A stretch of 64,000 nt of DNA from Marinicella algicola (GTDB lineage: Bacteria > Pseudomonadota > Gammaproteobacteria > Xanthomonadales > Marinicellaceae), in assembly GCF_028401385.1 (NCBI RefSeq), contig NZ_JAQOMR010000001.1, positions 3,392,501-3,456,500 on the forward strand, read 5' to 3'. The notes under the pieces were generated by a model, which worked only from the letters and a program-made list of their open reading frames with translations, made no database searches and was not told where the DNA came from. A program made the translations under genes and the position numbers. Of the stretch, positions 1 through 9,833 are shown piece by piece. Position 1 is the first letter of the stretch; every line of letters begins with the position of its first letter.

Positions 1-243
1 GGCGGGCAGAAGGCCCGGGTCGCGCTTGCGCGTGTGCTCGTCTCACGCCCGAGGCTGTTGCTGCTGGACGAGCCCTTCTCCAAGCTCGACACGGAATTGC
101 GTGCCCAGATGCGCGGCCTCGTCTTTACCAAGGTGCGCGATGCCGACCTTCCTGTCATTCTCGTGACCCATGATGAGGCCGATGCGGATGCCGCAGGCGG
201 TGTCATCCATAACGTCGGCCCGAAAGACCAGCCCTATGCTTGA
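1..243 (+). CDS. ABC transporter ATP-binding protein, YnjD-like (3' end only)
   Basis: Only the last 80 codons are inside the window; the gene begins upstream. The visible part holds the end of the ABC signature (GGQKARVALAR), Walker B (LLLLDEP), the D-loop (SKLD) and the switch histidine (VTHD), so it is an ATPase that powers an inner-membrane importer. The short C-terminus and the AGGxI-type ending resemble E. coli YnjD, of the putative thiamine or ion importer YnjBCD. Its stop overlaps the start of the next gene (ATGCTTGA), which implies translational coupling. The substrate cannot be deduced here. The ABC class is certain and the YnjD assignment likely. Confidence 0.85.
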   Translation, partial: GGQKARVALARVLVSRPRLLLLDEPFSKLDTELRAQMRGLVFTKVRDADLPVILVTHDEADADAAGGVIHNVGPKDQPYA

Positions 244-1351
244 GAACAATGAGACGGATAGACCGGTTGTCCTGCTCGGCGGAGGCCATGCTCATGTCGA
301 GGTCGTCCGCTCGCTTGGCGAACATGGTCATGGCCGGAAGATCGTGCTTGTCTCGCCATCGCGCCATGCGCCCTATTCCGGCATGCTGCCCGGCTATATC
401 GCGGGCCGGTATCGCTTTGAAGATTTTCATATCGATCTGGCCGCCCTGTGTGAGCGCAAAGACACGACCTTTCTGGAAACATCGGCGACTGGCATCGATC
501 CCGGGCGCCGGAGCGTATCGCTCGCAAATGGACAGGTTCTCGGCTACGACCTGCTTTCGATCGATATCGGTTCAGCGCCTTCGCTTCCGGCAGGCATTTC
601 AGGCGGCATCCCGGTCAAGCCGATCGCGAGTTTTGCGAAGCGGCTGGCCCAGTTGGACGCCTTGGCCGAAGAACACGAAGGACCGCTCCGCCTCGCCATT
701 ATCGGCCATGGCGTGGCGGGAGTCGAGATGGCCTTCGCTCTTCATGAGAGGTTTGCGCGCGACCGGGTACAGGTCACGCTTGCAGGCCGCGCGCTTCGAG
801 CTGTTCCCGAGCGTGGCAAAATGACACAAAGATTCGTGGAAACGGCACTGCAACAGGCTGGCATCGAACATTATTCCGGTTTCGATGTTGTCGCATTCGA
901 AAACGGCGAACTCGTCGCCGGCGATGGCAGGCGACTTCCGGTCGACGAGGCCGTCTGGACCACGTCGAGCGGCGCTCCGTCGTGGCTTCGCAAGTCCGGT
1001 CTCGAACTGGACGCGGGCGGGTTCATCCGTGTGGATGCCACGCTGCGTTCCGTCTCCCACAGCAATGTCTTTGCAGCCGGCGATGTCGCATCGCTGCCCG
1101 ACCCGCGGCCCAAGGCCGGCGTCTTCGCCGTTCGCCAGGGCCCGATCCTCGCGGACAACATCCGTCGCAGCCTGACAGATGAAACTTTGCGGCCCTTTTA
1201 CCCTCAGCGCGCGTGGCTGGCACTGATCTCGCTTTCCAACGGACACGCCATTGCCGACAAGTGGGGTCTCGCGGTTTCTGGACGTGGGGTGCAGGCCTGG
1301 AAGCACTGGAATGATACGCGGTTTGTTCAGCGATATCGAAAGCTGTGCTAA
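236..1351 (+). CDS. FAD/NAD(P)-dependent pyridine nucleotide-disulfide-type oxidoreductase (SelD N-terminal-domain family)
   Basis: A 371-residue two-dinucleotide-domain flavoprotein. The N-terminal FAD motif reads GGGHAHV, a second nucleotide fold is at GHGVAGVEMA near residue 165, and the C-terminal FAD motif is FAAGDVA. The GGGHAHVEV start is typical of the family found alone or fused to the N-terminus of selenide water dikinase (TIGR03169 type), related to NADH dehydrogenase-like quinone reductases. I chose ATG 236 because it overlaps the upstream ATPase stop and directly precedes the conserved fold; an in-frame ATG at 170 lies inside the ATPase gene. No CxxC redox pair is visible. The electron acceptor is unknown. 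Confidence 0.85.
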   Translation: MLENNETDRPVVLLGGGHAHVEVVRSLGEHGHGRKIVLVSPSRHAPYSGMLPGYIAGRYRFEDFHIDLAALCERKDTTFLETSATGIDPGRRSVSLANGQVLGYDLLSIDIGSAPSLPAGISGGIPVKPIASFAKRLAQLDALAEEHEGPLRLAIIGHGVAGVEMAFALHERFARDRVQVTLAGRALRAVPERGKMTQRFVETALQQAGIEHYSGFDVVAFENGELVAGDGRRLPVDEAVWTTSSGAPSWLRKSGLELDAGGFIRVDATLRSVSHSNVFAAGDVASLPDPRPKAGVFAVRQGPILADNIRRSLTDETLRPFYPQRAWLALISLSNGHAIADKWGLAVSGRGVQAWKHWNDTRFVQRYRKLC

Positions 1352-1561
1352 AGTCTTGTAGGGATACGAACCTTCGACCCCGTCGCTATGAGATTTTTCC
1401 GCACAAAAATTCTAATACCGAACAAAAGCTTGGCACCGCTGGAATGACAAAAATGGACCCGGGAGCTGTCAGGCAGCTTATGGGAAGAACGTGGGCTAAG
1501 CGGACGTTCGGCACCAAGAACCGCCTTGCAATCAAAGCGCTATCGCCGAGTCGAAGCGGAA

Positions 1562-2125
1562 TTAGTCCTGCCCAATCGTGGTCGCGATCAACCTAGCGAG
1601 ATCGTCGACGGCATCCGTCTTGCTGACCCGTCCGCGGGTCATCGCATCTGATAGCGCGTTGGCCGCACCGAGGATGGCGATCGCCCGGCGCTGAAGTTCA
1701 GGTGCGGACAGGCCGGTGAAGGGCTTCAGGACGTTTGCATAATGGGCGATATGCTCATCCAGCATGTCGCGCTCATAGGCCTCCATTTCCGGATCACCCT
1801 TTAGCGCGCCTCCAATCGCATGAAATTCGGGGCCGACGCCTTCATGGCAGTCCATATAGGCCTCAGCCAGAAGCCACGCGACCTCAACGAGTTTCGCCGG
1901 CGCGTTGGCCAGCGCCTCCTGTGTAGCGCGCACCTGCTGCTCGTTGATCTCCCGGTAAAGCGCGATCATCAGGCCCGAACGCGTGCCGAAATGGTTGTAG
2001 GTGATCGGCTTACTGACGCCCGCCCGTTCGGCAAGGCTCCCGAGCGTCAGGGCATCTGTGCCGCTTTCGCGCACCATTTCCCGCGCCGTCTCCAGCAATT
2101 GCGCGCGCCGCTCCGCTTTCGGCAT
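1562..2125 (-). CDS. TetR family transcriptional regulator
   Basis: A 187-residue protein with an N-terminal helix-turn-helix at about residues 10-55, including GSLAERAGVSKPITYNHF, the usual TetR recognition helix followed by the TYNHF-like motif. The C-terminal ligand domain is less conserved. It is divergent from the Rossmann-fold gene at 2321, with a 195-bp gap that carries two short perfect palindromes, so it probably represses that gene and itself. The inducer is unknown. Confidence 0.9.
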   Translation of the reverse strand: MPKAERRAQLLETAREMVRESGTDALTLGSLAERAGVSKPITYNHFGTRSGLMIALYREINEQQVRATQEALANAPAKLVEVAWLLAEAYMDCHEGVGPEFHAIGGALKGDPEMEAYERDMLDEHIAHYANVLKPFTGLSAPELQRRAIAILGAANALSDAMTRGRVSKTDAVDDLARLIATTIGQD

Positions 2126-2183
2126 TTTTTCGACATGACACGCCTGTGAGGTTGAAAGCAGAAAAATCCGCTTATATTACACT

Positions 2184-2209
2184 TAGTAACTTACTAGTAG
2201 TATATTACT
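2184..2209. promoter_or_regulatory. Candidate TetR operator: two adjacent palindromes
   Basis: TAGTAA-C-TTACTA (2184-2196) is a perfect 13-bp palindrome, and AGTA-TAT-TACT (2199-2209) is a second one immediately after it. Both sit in the A+T-rich divergent region between the TetR gene and the gene at 2321. The spacing and symmetry fit two TetR dimers, but this is inference from position and symmetry only. Confidence 0.6.
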
Positions 2210-2320
2210 GATTGTAACACGTGACCCCGACAATGGCCAGCCCGCTCGACACTACCGAACGTCAGCGGCGCGGATGCCGGGATACAGCGAAATATCGTAG
2301 CACGATACACAGGAGATCCC

Positions 2321-3327
2321 ATGCTACACGACCCCATTCTTCTCGTTGGCGGCGCCGGCTTCGTCGGCCGCCAGACCGCACAGCATCTGCGCAAGCACTT
2401 CCCGGACGTCCCGCTGCTGATCGGCGGACGCAACCTTGCCCGGGCCGAGGAAGCGGCGGCCGAAATCGGCAATGCCCGCGGCGTCGCCGTCGACCTAGCG
2501 AAACCGGATCTTGGACTGGGCGATCAGCCGGTCTCCGCGCTGGCGCTGTTCTTCAAGGAGGATAGTCTCGGCAGCCTTCGCTTCGCGCAATCGCGGGGAT
2601 CCCCTATCTCAGCATTTCTGTCCGGCATTCACGAGCTCGCGCCGGAAGTCGCGGCCCATATGCTGAGTGCATCCTCCACGCCGGTGGTGCTCGGCGCCGA
2701 ATGGCTCGTGGGCGCCACGACGATCCCGGCCCTGGAAGCGGCGAAGGCCTTCGGCACGATCGACGATGTGCGCGTCAGCGCCATTATCGACGAGAACGAC
2801 ATCGGAGGCCCTGCAACTTATGCCGACATGGAACGCCTGACCAAAATGATGCCTGCCGCCCTGTCGATCGAAAATGGCGCCTATGTCTGGCGCACCGGGG
2901 AAGAGGTGCAAACTGAGGTGACAGCAGTCGACGGCACGACGATGCCCGGCGAGTTGCTTTCGCCCAATGATGTCCTGATCCTTGCTGAGGCGACAAAGGC
3001 TCCGAATGTCGCGTTCCGTCTGGCCATCGGGGAATCGTCTTCACGGCGGAGCGGTGAACCACTGTCCACGGAAATCATTGTCGAACTTTCCGGGAAATCC
3101 CATGACGGCGCGGCGCTCAAGAGCGCTCAGGCCGTGGTTCATTCCGGCGGCCAGATGCCGCTCACCGGCATGGGCGTCGCAATGCTGCTCGAGCGGCTGG
3201 CAGGCTTGTCCGGAGAGCCGGTTGCCGCAGGGCTATATTTCCCTCCCAGCTGTTGCCGGCAGAAGATTATATGACGCGCTTGAAAGCGATGGGTAGCGAG
3301 GTACGCGATCTCGACGGAAAGCGCTGA
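2321..3327 (+). CDS. Saccharopine dehydrogenase-like NAD(P)-binding protein (frameshift near 3240)
   Basis: The N-terminus is a Rossmann fold (GGAGFVGRQTA at residues 9-19) followed by a GGRNLARAE segment, as in saccharopine dehydrogenase NADP-binding-domain proteins. The substrate is unknown. The open frame stops at 3274, but one added base near 3238-3247 (in the ttt/ccc run) restores a natural end, with AEDY and MGSEVRDLDGKR, stopping at 3327. It is probably controlled by the divergent TetR protein and the palindromes between them. The frame break is probably a sequencing error. Confidence 0.75.
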
Positions 3328-3412
3328 TTTTTAACCTTTGCACCGCAAATCACCGGTGCGGATATCAGGGCGCGGTTACCGGATGGTGGCCTCGCCCTGA
3401 AATGCGGAGCCG

Positions 3413-4482
3413 TCAGGAGCGCTTCCCGGATGAAAAATCGCCATCGGGCTCCGCTCGTTTTCCGCGCCGCAGGGCACCCGGCGATGTTCCAAACCAGCGC
3501 CGGGCAGCGTGGTTGAAGGCGGCCAGTTCGCCATAGCCAAGCCGAAATGCGATCTCGGAAAGGGAAATCGTCCGATCGCCGAGAAGCTGGCGGGCGGTTT
3601 CGGCGCGGACGGTATCAACCTCCCGGCGAAAGGAGGTTCCCCATCAGAAAGCTTCCTCTGCATGCTACGAACCGAGATGCCCATACGGGTCGCCACATCG
3701 CTCTGGGATGCGATCGAGCCGGCCATGCGTTCACCGATATGATGGCGAACACGGCCTGCGAGGCTGTCCAGAGCGGGCACATCATCAAGCCCTCTTTCGG
3801 CGGCATCTTCCAACGCCTTGAAAACAGGAAACGAGATATCTTTGCGAACCTCACTGAGGCGGGCGCGATCAAAGACCACCGAAGCGTGGGGCTGATCGAA
3901 ATGTACGGACGGGCCAAACACACGATTGATCGGCTCAAGATGGGAAGGTGCGGGAAAGTCAAAATGCGCCGAGACTGGCAACACTGCCGCCCCGAAAACA
4001 TGTTCGGGAATGAGCGCCACATTGGCAAGGGCCCAGATCGTGCCGAATTGTGCGGCACGGGTGAATTTCGGCTCGCCCCTGACATGCGTGTGCATCATGG
4101 TCAGGCGATAGGGAGTGATAGAGAGTTCAAAGGCTGAGCGCTGGTTCAGCAGCCGGTTGAAGCGTGCCATTTGATAGAACACGGCGTGCGGCGTTTCGCT
4201 CTGCAGGATCAGCTGACCCAGAATCCCGAGCCGGGTGAGGTCTGTCTTCAGGGCCAGGACCGCGCCAACCTCCGGCCCGCCCCAGCGATCGACCAGAAGC
4301 GTACCGAATTCCAGCACCGCCTCTTCACCCATATGGGAGGCGGTGGAATGGTCCTGTTTCAACACGGCGGAAATCCTTCGAAAACGCCCGGCTTCCGGCG
4401 CGGATATCAGCGTTTCCTTCTCGGCGAGGTCGATCAGCAGGTCAAACATATCGATCGACGTTTTGGCTTCGAATGTCCGCAT
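3413..4482 (-). CDS. AraC family transcriptional regulator (frameshift near 3636)
   Basis: The N-terminal two thirds match the AraC 'arabinose-binding-like' domain (PF12625 type), followed by two helix-turn-helix segments: MGISVRSMQRKLSDG and, after repair, ISLSEIAFRLGYGELAAFNHAARRWFGTSPGA. The raw frame leaves the second HTH at about 3636, and adding one C there restores it and moves the stop to 3413. ATG 4482 is chosen because conserved similarity begins there. An in-frame ATG at 4618 would nearly abut the divergent hydrolase gene and is an alternative. It probably regulates that hydrolase. Confidence 0.8.
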
Positions 4483-4618
4483 GGCGTGCTTTCCAAATCG
4501 CTTTATGCCGATTGTCTCGTGGTGACGGAAACTATCAAACATTTGGCGGAAAATATCAAAAAATATCGGTCGATTTGCGTAATCCAACCAGCAGAGCAAC
4601 CGATAGAAAGGCAGAACC

Positions 4619-5791
4619 ATGTCAGATCCGAACAAAACGACTGTAGGCCCCGTCGGCATTCGTCATCTTTTCGAAGACCAGACCTATCACTTCCAGGCCT
4701 TGCGCGTGCTGAGTGACGCAGGCGCCGGTGCCGCTGATATCGCGGAAGTGCTGCAGGCCATATCGACCATTCCCGCAGGCGATGCCGATGCATGGTATGA
4801 CGCGTTTGCCCGGATTGCGCGCGTCAATGAAAAGCTTGCAGAAGACTGTGGCGACCGCGTGAGCCGTGGCCTCGCCCGCTTCCGCGCACATACCTACTGG
4901 AGAACGGCGGAGTTTTTCCTGGCCAGCGATGATCCACGGCGCGCCATCGCCTGGAAAAGCCAGATCGAAAACTTCGATCAGGGGCTCACCGATCAGGCCA
5001 TAGCCTATCAGCGTTATGAGACGCCTTATGAAAACGGTGTGCTCAAAAGCATCTTCTTCCCGGTCGAAGGCGGAGAGAAGCGCCCGTTGCTCGTCATCGT
5101 CGGCGGTTTCGACGGCACCCTTGAAGAGCTCCATTTCATGATGGGCAAGGCGGCCAATGAACGGGGATACAGCACGCTTCTTTATGAAGGCCCCGGACAG
5201 TCCGGACCGGTGCGCGACCAGCAGATATATTTCACCCACGAATGGGAAAAACCGACCAGTGCGATCATCGACGACCTTCTCGAAAAGCATCCGGAATACG
5301 ATCGGATTATTTTGACGGGCATCAGCCTCGGTGGCTATCTTGCGCCAAGGGCCGCTGCGTTCGATGATCGGATCGACGGCGTCATCGCCTTCGATGTGAT
5401 GTATGATCTCGGCGCTGTCGTCGAGAAATTCCGCCCGATGATCAATCACCCGGTCTATTCAAAACTGCCGGGCGTTTCATGGGCTCTGGAAAACGGGCAA
5501 TGGGTGTTCGGCAAGGACAGCCCGGAGGCTTTCATCGACGCGGCACATGCTTTCACGCTTGCCGGTGTCGCGCAGCAGATCAAGGGCGACGTCCTCATTC
5601 TCGCAGGCGAAATCGATCATTTTGTTCCTGTCTCACAAGTTGAGGATTTCGAGAAGGCCCTCGTCAATGCCCGGTCTGTTGAACATGTGATCTTCAGCGA
5701 GGAATCGGGCGGCGGAGAACATTGCCAGGTGGGGGCGGCCGCGCTTTGGCAGGCGTCGGCGTTCGACTGGATCCTGCGGCGCTTTGGCTGA
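4619..5791 (+). CDS. Alpha/beta hydrolase (FrsA / pseudooxynicotine-hydrolase-like)
   Basis: A 390-residue hydrolase with an N-terminal helical region of about 140 residues and a C-terminal alpha/beta fold. The nucleophile elbow is GISLGG, the acid is probably the Asp of GEIDHFVP, and the base the His of GGGEHCQVG. The oxyanion region is GGFDGT. Length and layout match FrsA-like esterases and 2,6-dihydroxypseudooxynicotine hydrolase-type C-C or ester hydrolases. It diverges from the AraC regulator, which probably controls it. No signal peptide, so cytoplasmic. The substrate is unknown. Confidence 0.85.
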   Translation: MSDPNKTTVGPVGIRHLFEDQTYHFQALRVLSDAGAGAADIAEVLQAISTIPAGDADAWYDAFARIARVNEKLAEDCGDRVSRGLARFRAHTYWRTAEFFLASDDPRRAIAWKSQIENFDQGLTDQAIAYQRYETPYENGVLKSIFFPVEGGEKRPLLVIVGGFDGTLEELHFMMGKAANERGYSTLLYEGPGQSGPVRDQQIYFTHEWEKPTSAIIDDLLEKHPEYDRIILTGISLGGYLAPRAAAFDDRIDGVIAFDVMYDLGAVVEKFRPMINHPVYSKLPGVSWALENGQWVFGKDSPEAFIDAAHAFTLAGVAQQIKGDVLILAGEIDHFVPVSQVEDFEKALVNARSVEHVIFSEESGGGEHCQVGAAALWQASAFDWILRRFG

Positions 5792-5884
5792 GAAACCCAA
5801 TAGACAACCATACGGCCTCCGGACAAGTCTTGCTCCGGCGGGCCGGTGCGGTGACATCTTCACACAAAATCAGGAATGAACAAA

Positions 5885-6418
5885 ATGGAGACAAAACTCG
5901 CGCTGATGATTGTGGGCCTTGCCTTGGCCGCGCCAAACGCTTTTGCGGGGCAAAGCTTGCTCGATCAGACAAACCGGCTTTGCTTTGGCGCGTTTGAGGG
6001 AGCCCTACTTGAAAGCCACGGCTTCGAGGCGTTTCAGATGGAAACGAAAGTACCGTTCATGATTTCAGCCTATCAGGGAGAGATTGACGGCAACGAGACC
6101 CTGGTTTTTCTGGGCGAAAGATTTGGTCGAAAGATCTGCGATGTGAACCTGCCCGATGCGACGGTCGAGGCCTACGACGAGGTGCATGCCAGCCTTTCAA
6201 ACCTGTTCGGTATCGCCGGGACCAACTACGACCAGCCCGGGAGCGAAAACGGATACCGGGGCGAGATCTGGGCCGACACGGAAACCATGTCCGGCCCTAT
6301 CGAAAATCTGGAGATTGAAGGCATGGATTTGAGCACGGTCTTCGTTCAGTTTACCCGGACGCCGTTCAGGCAAACCGCAGATCGAAGCGGCTTCATTATC
6401 TCTTATTCCACGCGATAA
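5885..6418 (+). CDS. Exported protein of unknown function
   Basis: I do not recognise the family. The N-terminus is a clear Sec signal peptide (METKLALMIVGLALAAPNAFA, cleavage after AFA). The mature part of about 155 residues is acidic and contains two cysteines that could form a disulfide. ATG 5885 is chosen over ATG 5876 because an AGGA lies 9 nt upstream of it. It stands alone between the hydrolase and a convergent gene. Confidence 0.75.
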   Translation: METKLALMIVGLALAAPNAFAGQSLLDQTNRLCFGAFEGALLESHGFEAFQMETKVPFMISAYQGEIDGNETLVFLGERFGRKICDVNLPDATVEAYDEVHASLSNLFGIAGTNYDQPGSENGYRGEIWADTETMSGPIENLEIEGMDLSTVFVQFTRTPFRQTADRSGFIISYSTR

Positions 6419-6428
6419 AATTGGCGCT

Positions 6429-6457
6429 GCTGCCGTCTGCTTTTGGCGGGCGGCAGC
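6429..6457. terminator. Hairpin between convergent genes
   Basis: GCTGCCG (6429-6435) pairs with CGGCAGC (6451-6457) around a 15-nt loop, just after the stop of the exported protein and before the convergent DUF1566 gene. There is no long T-run on either strand, so the terminator role is only a guess from position. Confidence 0.35.
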
Positions 6458-6503
6458 TTGCCCTTGCGGGCGTATCGGTGCGACACATGGATGGACAGGC
6501 GCT

Positions 6504-7004
6504 TCAGCGAGACCGGTCTTTCACGAGCAAGACGGACAGGTGGAAGCCCTGGCTGTGCATGTCGAAAAAGCCGTTGGTGAAGTCGAAGAAGTAGAACATG
6601 TCGGGCATCGCTTCCGTGGATGTCCAGAACAACGCGCCATCGCCGAAGTCGGTGGCCGCAATGTTGGGAAAAGCCACAGGGTCGATCTTCGGACCCTCGC
6701 AGGTGTTGAGGATAAGGGTTTCCAGTTCCGGCCCGGTTGGAACGCGCCAGCCCCCGCCTTCCTTCCTTGCGTAGTCAATCGCCTCGTTCAGCCCAAGGCC
6801 GCGCGCCTCTCCGGAACAGGTCTGTGCGGCGGCGTCCCACCGCATGCCGATCGCGCATCTTTTCCAGGTCAGACCGTGTTCACGGCTCGTCACCTCGTCG
6901 CCCTGCAGGACGAAGCCGGCGCCGTCCGCCTTGCTACAGGCTGCATGGGCGTTGACGGGAAGGAGAAGTGACAGAAAGAGGGTCGGTAAGACGCTGGGTC
7001 GCAT
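6504..7004 (-). CDS. Exported DUF1566 (Lcl C-terminal domain) protein
   Basis: A 166-residue secreted protein with an N-terminal signal peptide ending NAHAA and a mature cysteine shortly after. The body carries the DUF1566 signature: GLTWKRC near residue 45, GGGWRVPTGPELETL near 85, and FWTSTEAM plus a hydrophobic end. Such proteins are periplasmic or surface proteins of unknown role. An isolated gene, convergent with the previous one. The cysteine after the signal is not in a lipobox that I can call with confidence. Confidence 0.8.
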   Translation of the reverse strand: MRPSVLPTLFLSLLLPVNAHAACSKADGAGFVLQGDEVTSREHGLTWKRCAIGMRWDAAAQTCSGEARGLGLNEAIDYARKEGGGWRVPTGPELETLILNTCEGPKIDPVAFPNIAATDFGDGALFWTSTEAMPDMFYFFDFTNGFFDMHSQGFHLSVLLVKDRSR

Positions 7005-7200
7005 GCAGCTTTTTCCTTGCGCTGACTTTGAATGGCACGTCGAATGATCGGATCAGGTCCGATAAGCCCGGTTTGTGGCGAAACACGGCTCGAATGCCGC
7101 GATTTTGCAAGAATTATCCGTTTCCCCAGATCTCAGATGCTTCGACGGTAGAGCAAAACCCGCCTTGCTGTCCTGTTGGGTAACGTTCGGGCGGTCGACA

Positions 7201-7601
7201 TCAACGCAGCAGTGGCAGGCGGCCGCAGATCCGGTCCACGGCCTTGCGCGATCCGGCGATCAGGAGCGCCTGCGGCGTGTGTGCGGCCAGGGTTCGGCGG
7301 CGATCCGGGCCGTGTAGTCGGCATAATCGCGTGCCTCGAAAGCGGCGCGCATATAGGCCAGCCGTATCGGCAGGCCGGCCGCCTTGTCGAAGAGCGCCGG
7401 CAGCTCCTCCGCCGGAGCGCCGAGAACCGGCAAGGCGACGGTTGTGATTCCGGCAAGGGAGATGCCGTCGCCGGTGGGCGTATCCGCGCCGACCAGGTCG
7501 GGACGCAGTTTCCCGAGGCTCATGGCCATAACGGCCGAGAAATTTGCCTTGAGGCCGGTCGGCAGCGTTTCATCCAGAATGATCACGGGTTTGAGTGACA
7601 T
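7201..7601 (-). CDS. DUF2000 family protein (frameshift near 7290)
   Basis: About 133 residues after repair. The start (LKPVIILDETLPTGLKANFSA) and the late ALLIAG segment are typical of DUF2000, a small cytoplasmic family of unknown function with a PTH2-like fold. The raw frame ends at 7260; adding one base in the ccaggg run at 7288-7293 gives HTPQALLIAGSRKAVDR and a stop at 7201. ATG 7601 is preferred over 7622 because an AAAGGA box lies about 7 nt upstream. The neighbouring AraC gene is transcribed the same way and may regulate it. Confidence 0.8.
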
Positions 7602-7667
7602 GGCGGTATCCTTTCGCGCCACGCCATGTCATGTCTGGAGGCGTCGGGTCTTGGACGAAATTGACCT

Positions 7668-8473
7668 TTAATGCCGGATGAGCGCACCGGGCGTCACGCC
7701 GTAATGACGGCGGAAATGGCGGATCAGGTGCGCCTGATCGCAAAAACCCGCGGAAATGGCAGCCTCCACCGCGGGCGTGCCATCAAGCAGCAGGCGGCGG
7801 GCGTGCCCCAGCCGGGCGCGCAGCACATGACCGTGCGGCGTCAGGCCGGTGGCGCGGATGGTGCTACGGATGAGATAGGACGGGTTCAGGCTGACCGCAG
7901 CCGCCATGTCGGGCAGGCTCAGCGGTTCGCCGGCGGCGACGCCATCCGCGATAAAATCAAGCATTGCGCGGATCGCGGCGGGCTCGTTTCCCGCCCGGCG
8001 CAGTTCTGCACGACCGTATTGCGTAAAGGCTTCGGCCAGCACCGCATGGGCAGCTTCTGCGACCGCCAGTCGGTGATCGGCCATCCGGGGACTGTTGAGG
8101 CATGCAGCGAGCCCGGCCAGCGCCTGCGACAGCCTGAACCCACGGTCGCGCGGGGCGATTTCGGCAAAGCCGCGAAGGCTGCGCACACCCAGAACCGCGC
8201 GTACCGCCGCCTCGGAAGCGTACAGCATGTTGTAACGCACCCGTTCTGCGGCGGCGTGGCCGGTATGCGGCTCTTCCGGGTTCATCAAGGAAAGCGAACC
8301 GACCGGCAGCACCATGCTTTCGCCGCGACAAAGATAACCGCCCACGCCCTCGGCAATCGCGCCGATCGCAAAGCCCTCATGCGCGTGCCGGGCAAAAGTC
8401 TGCGTGCTGAAGGCTGCCTCGAAAAATCGATGCCGTGAAGCCACTCGAGATGATGATAGCGGTTGCGTTGCAT
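7668..8473 (-). CDS. AraC family transcriptional regulator with cupin N-terminus (frameshift near 8424)
   Basis: The C-terminal 100 residues hold two HTH units (SLPDMAAAVSLNPSYLIR and VEAAISAGFCDQAHLIRHFRRHYGVTPG). The N-terminus is an AraC-type sensing cupin (FARHAHEGFAIGAIAEG). The raw frame continues upstream with unrelated sequence, but one added base in the A5 run at 8422-8426 joins the domain to MQRNRYHHLEWLHGIDFFEAAF, giving a start at 8473. The DUF2000 gene lies immediately downstream on the same strand and is the likeliest target. Confidence 0.85.
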
Positions 8474-8611
8474 GGGCCCGATATAGCGCCGACGCGCTCG
8501 GCATGGAAAGAGGTCGCTTGAGGAAGAGGATGAGATTTTGCGCAGACGCGTGTTTTTGGCGCGCCGGACAGCGTTGGAGACGCTTGCCTGACCTGTTTCG
8601 CTGTCAGCCCT

Positions 8612-9609
8612 TCACAAATTCTGCTTCAGGAAGCCCGTGATCTCGGTCTCCAGTTCACGATGGACGGACGCCCGATCGACACCGGGTTCATCACCGCAGA
8701 TCAGGCTGGCCTCCGCCGCGATCTTCTCTGGGCATGGATCGATGAAAACGAAGTGGCGTCCGGGCATGACGAGTTCTTGTGGCGGATGAGGCAGGTTGCC
8801 GGCAAGCGCCAGCGCGTTGGCGCCGACCTTCATGTAGGCCTCATCCTCCGGGCGAACAAGTAGAACGGGGATTTTGACGGCGGTGAGACCTGTGGCGCCG
8901 AACATCGTCGTAAGCGGATCGAGCAGGACGAGCGCTTTTATGGAATAGGGATTAATCGGCGGCGTCCAACTGGCAAGCGTCGTTGATATCCGGGTCCAGA
9001 CGTCTTGCTCCGGCCCGCAGGAGCCGGCGTCAGCGCCGCCATGCGCCTGGCAATAGGCCGCCGCAAGCGCAAAATCGGCTTTGCCCCCGCCAGCATGAGG
9101 GCGGTATAGCCCCCGGCGGAATAGCCAATCATACCGATACGGGCGCGGTTGGCATGGGCGGCGAAGCGGTCATCCTTAAAAGCCGCATCCAGCGCCGCAA
9201 TTGCCTGTCGCGGCCGGCGCACCAGTATTTGGTCCTGTCTGGCAATCGGGTGACCTGCTGCATCGCCCAAATGCGTCGGCGCGACCACGATATAGCCCTG
9301 CCGGGCAAGATAGGCTGCGAAATCGCGATGGCTGAGAGGGCCGCCCAGATGACCATGCGACAGGAGCAGGACGGGAAAGCGCCCTTTCGCCACCGCCACG
9401 CCCCGGCTGGCGGTGATTTCAAATGGCCCGGCCTGCCAGGAGACTTCAGGAATGCCGGTCGGATACCAGATGACGACAGGGGCCTTTTCGAGATCCTCCT
9501 CAACCACGAGCCGCACGAGACCGGCATGGTACGGCGCGGCCCTCGTTTCAGACAGGAAAAAGCCGGTGCAGAGCATGGCGAAGGCGGCAAGGCAAAAGGC
9601 GCGGAACAT
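8612..9609 (-). CDS. Exported dienelactone-hydrolase-like alpha/beta hydrolase (frameshift near 9080)
   Basis: After repair about 332 residues. The N-terminus is a signal peptide (MFRAFCLAAFAMLCTGFF, cleaved after the TRA of ETRAAPYHAG). The nucleophile elbow is GYSAGGYTAL, an HGHLGG oxyanion segment precedes it, and a late catalytic His is in PGRHFVF. The raw sequence breaks after MLAGAK; adding one G at 9077-9082 reads on through ADFALAAAYCQ to the downstream open frame. The family comprises predicted periplasmic or lipoprotein dienelactone hydrolases and platelet-activating-factor-acetylhydrolase-like enzymes. The substrate is unknown. Confidence 0.8.
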
Positions 9610-9833
9610 CGTCGTCAATCCAAATCGTTCAGTCAGTCCGCCGGAAGACCGAACGGGAAAGCGGGGCGTGCAACACCAGTCTGACAGCAGGCAAGAAAGA
9701 CTGGGTGGCAGGTCATGTATCGCAGAAAGGAGCACAAACAAAGTGTTTTGGACGTGCTGAGTGTTTCTCTGCGCGACATTGCATATGTGGGACCGATGCT
9801 TTGCTCTTTCGCGGCGTTTCGGAAAGCGCGAGC

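Noticed and set aside
5876..5884. ATG 5876 as the start of the exported protein
   Set aside because: The AGGA ribosome site would touch the codon. ATG 5885 has it at 9 nt.
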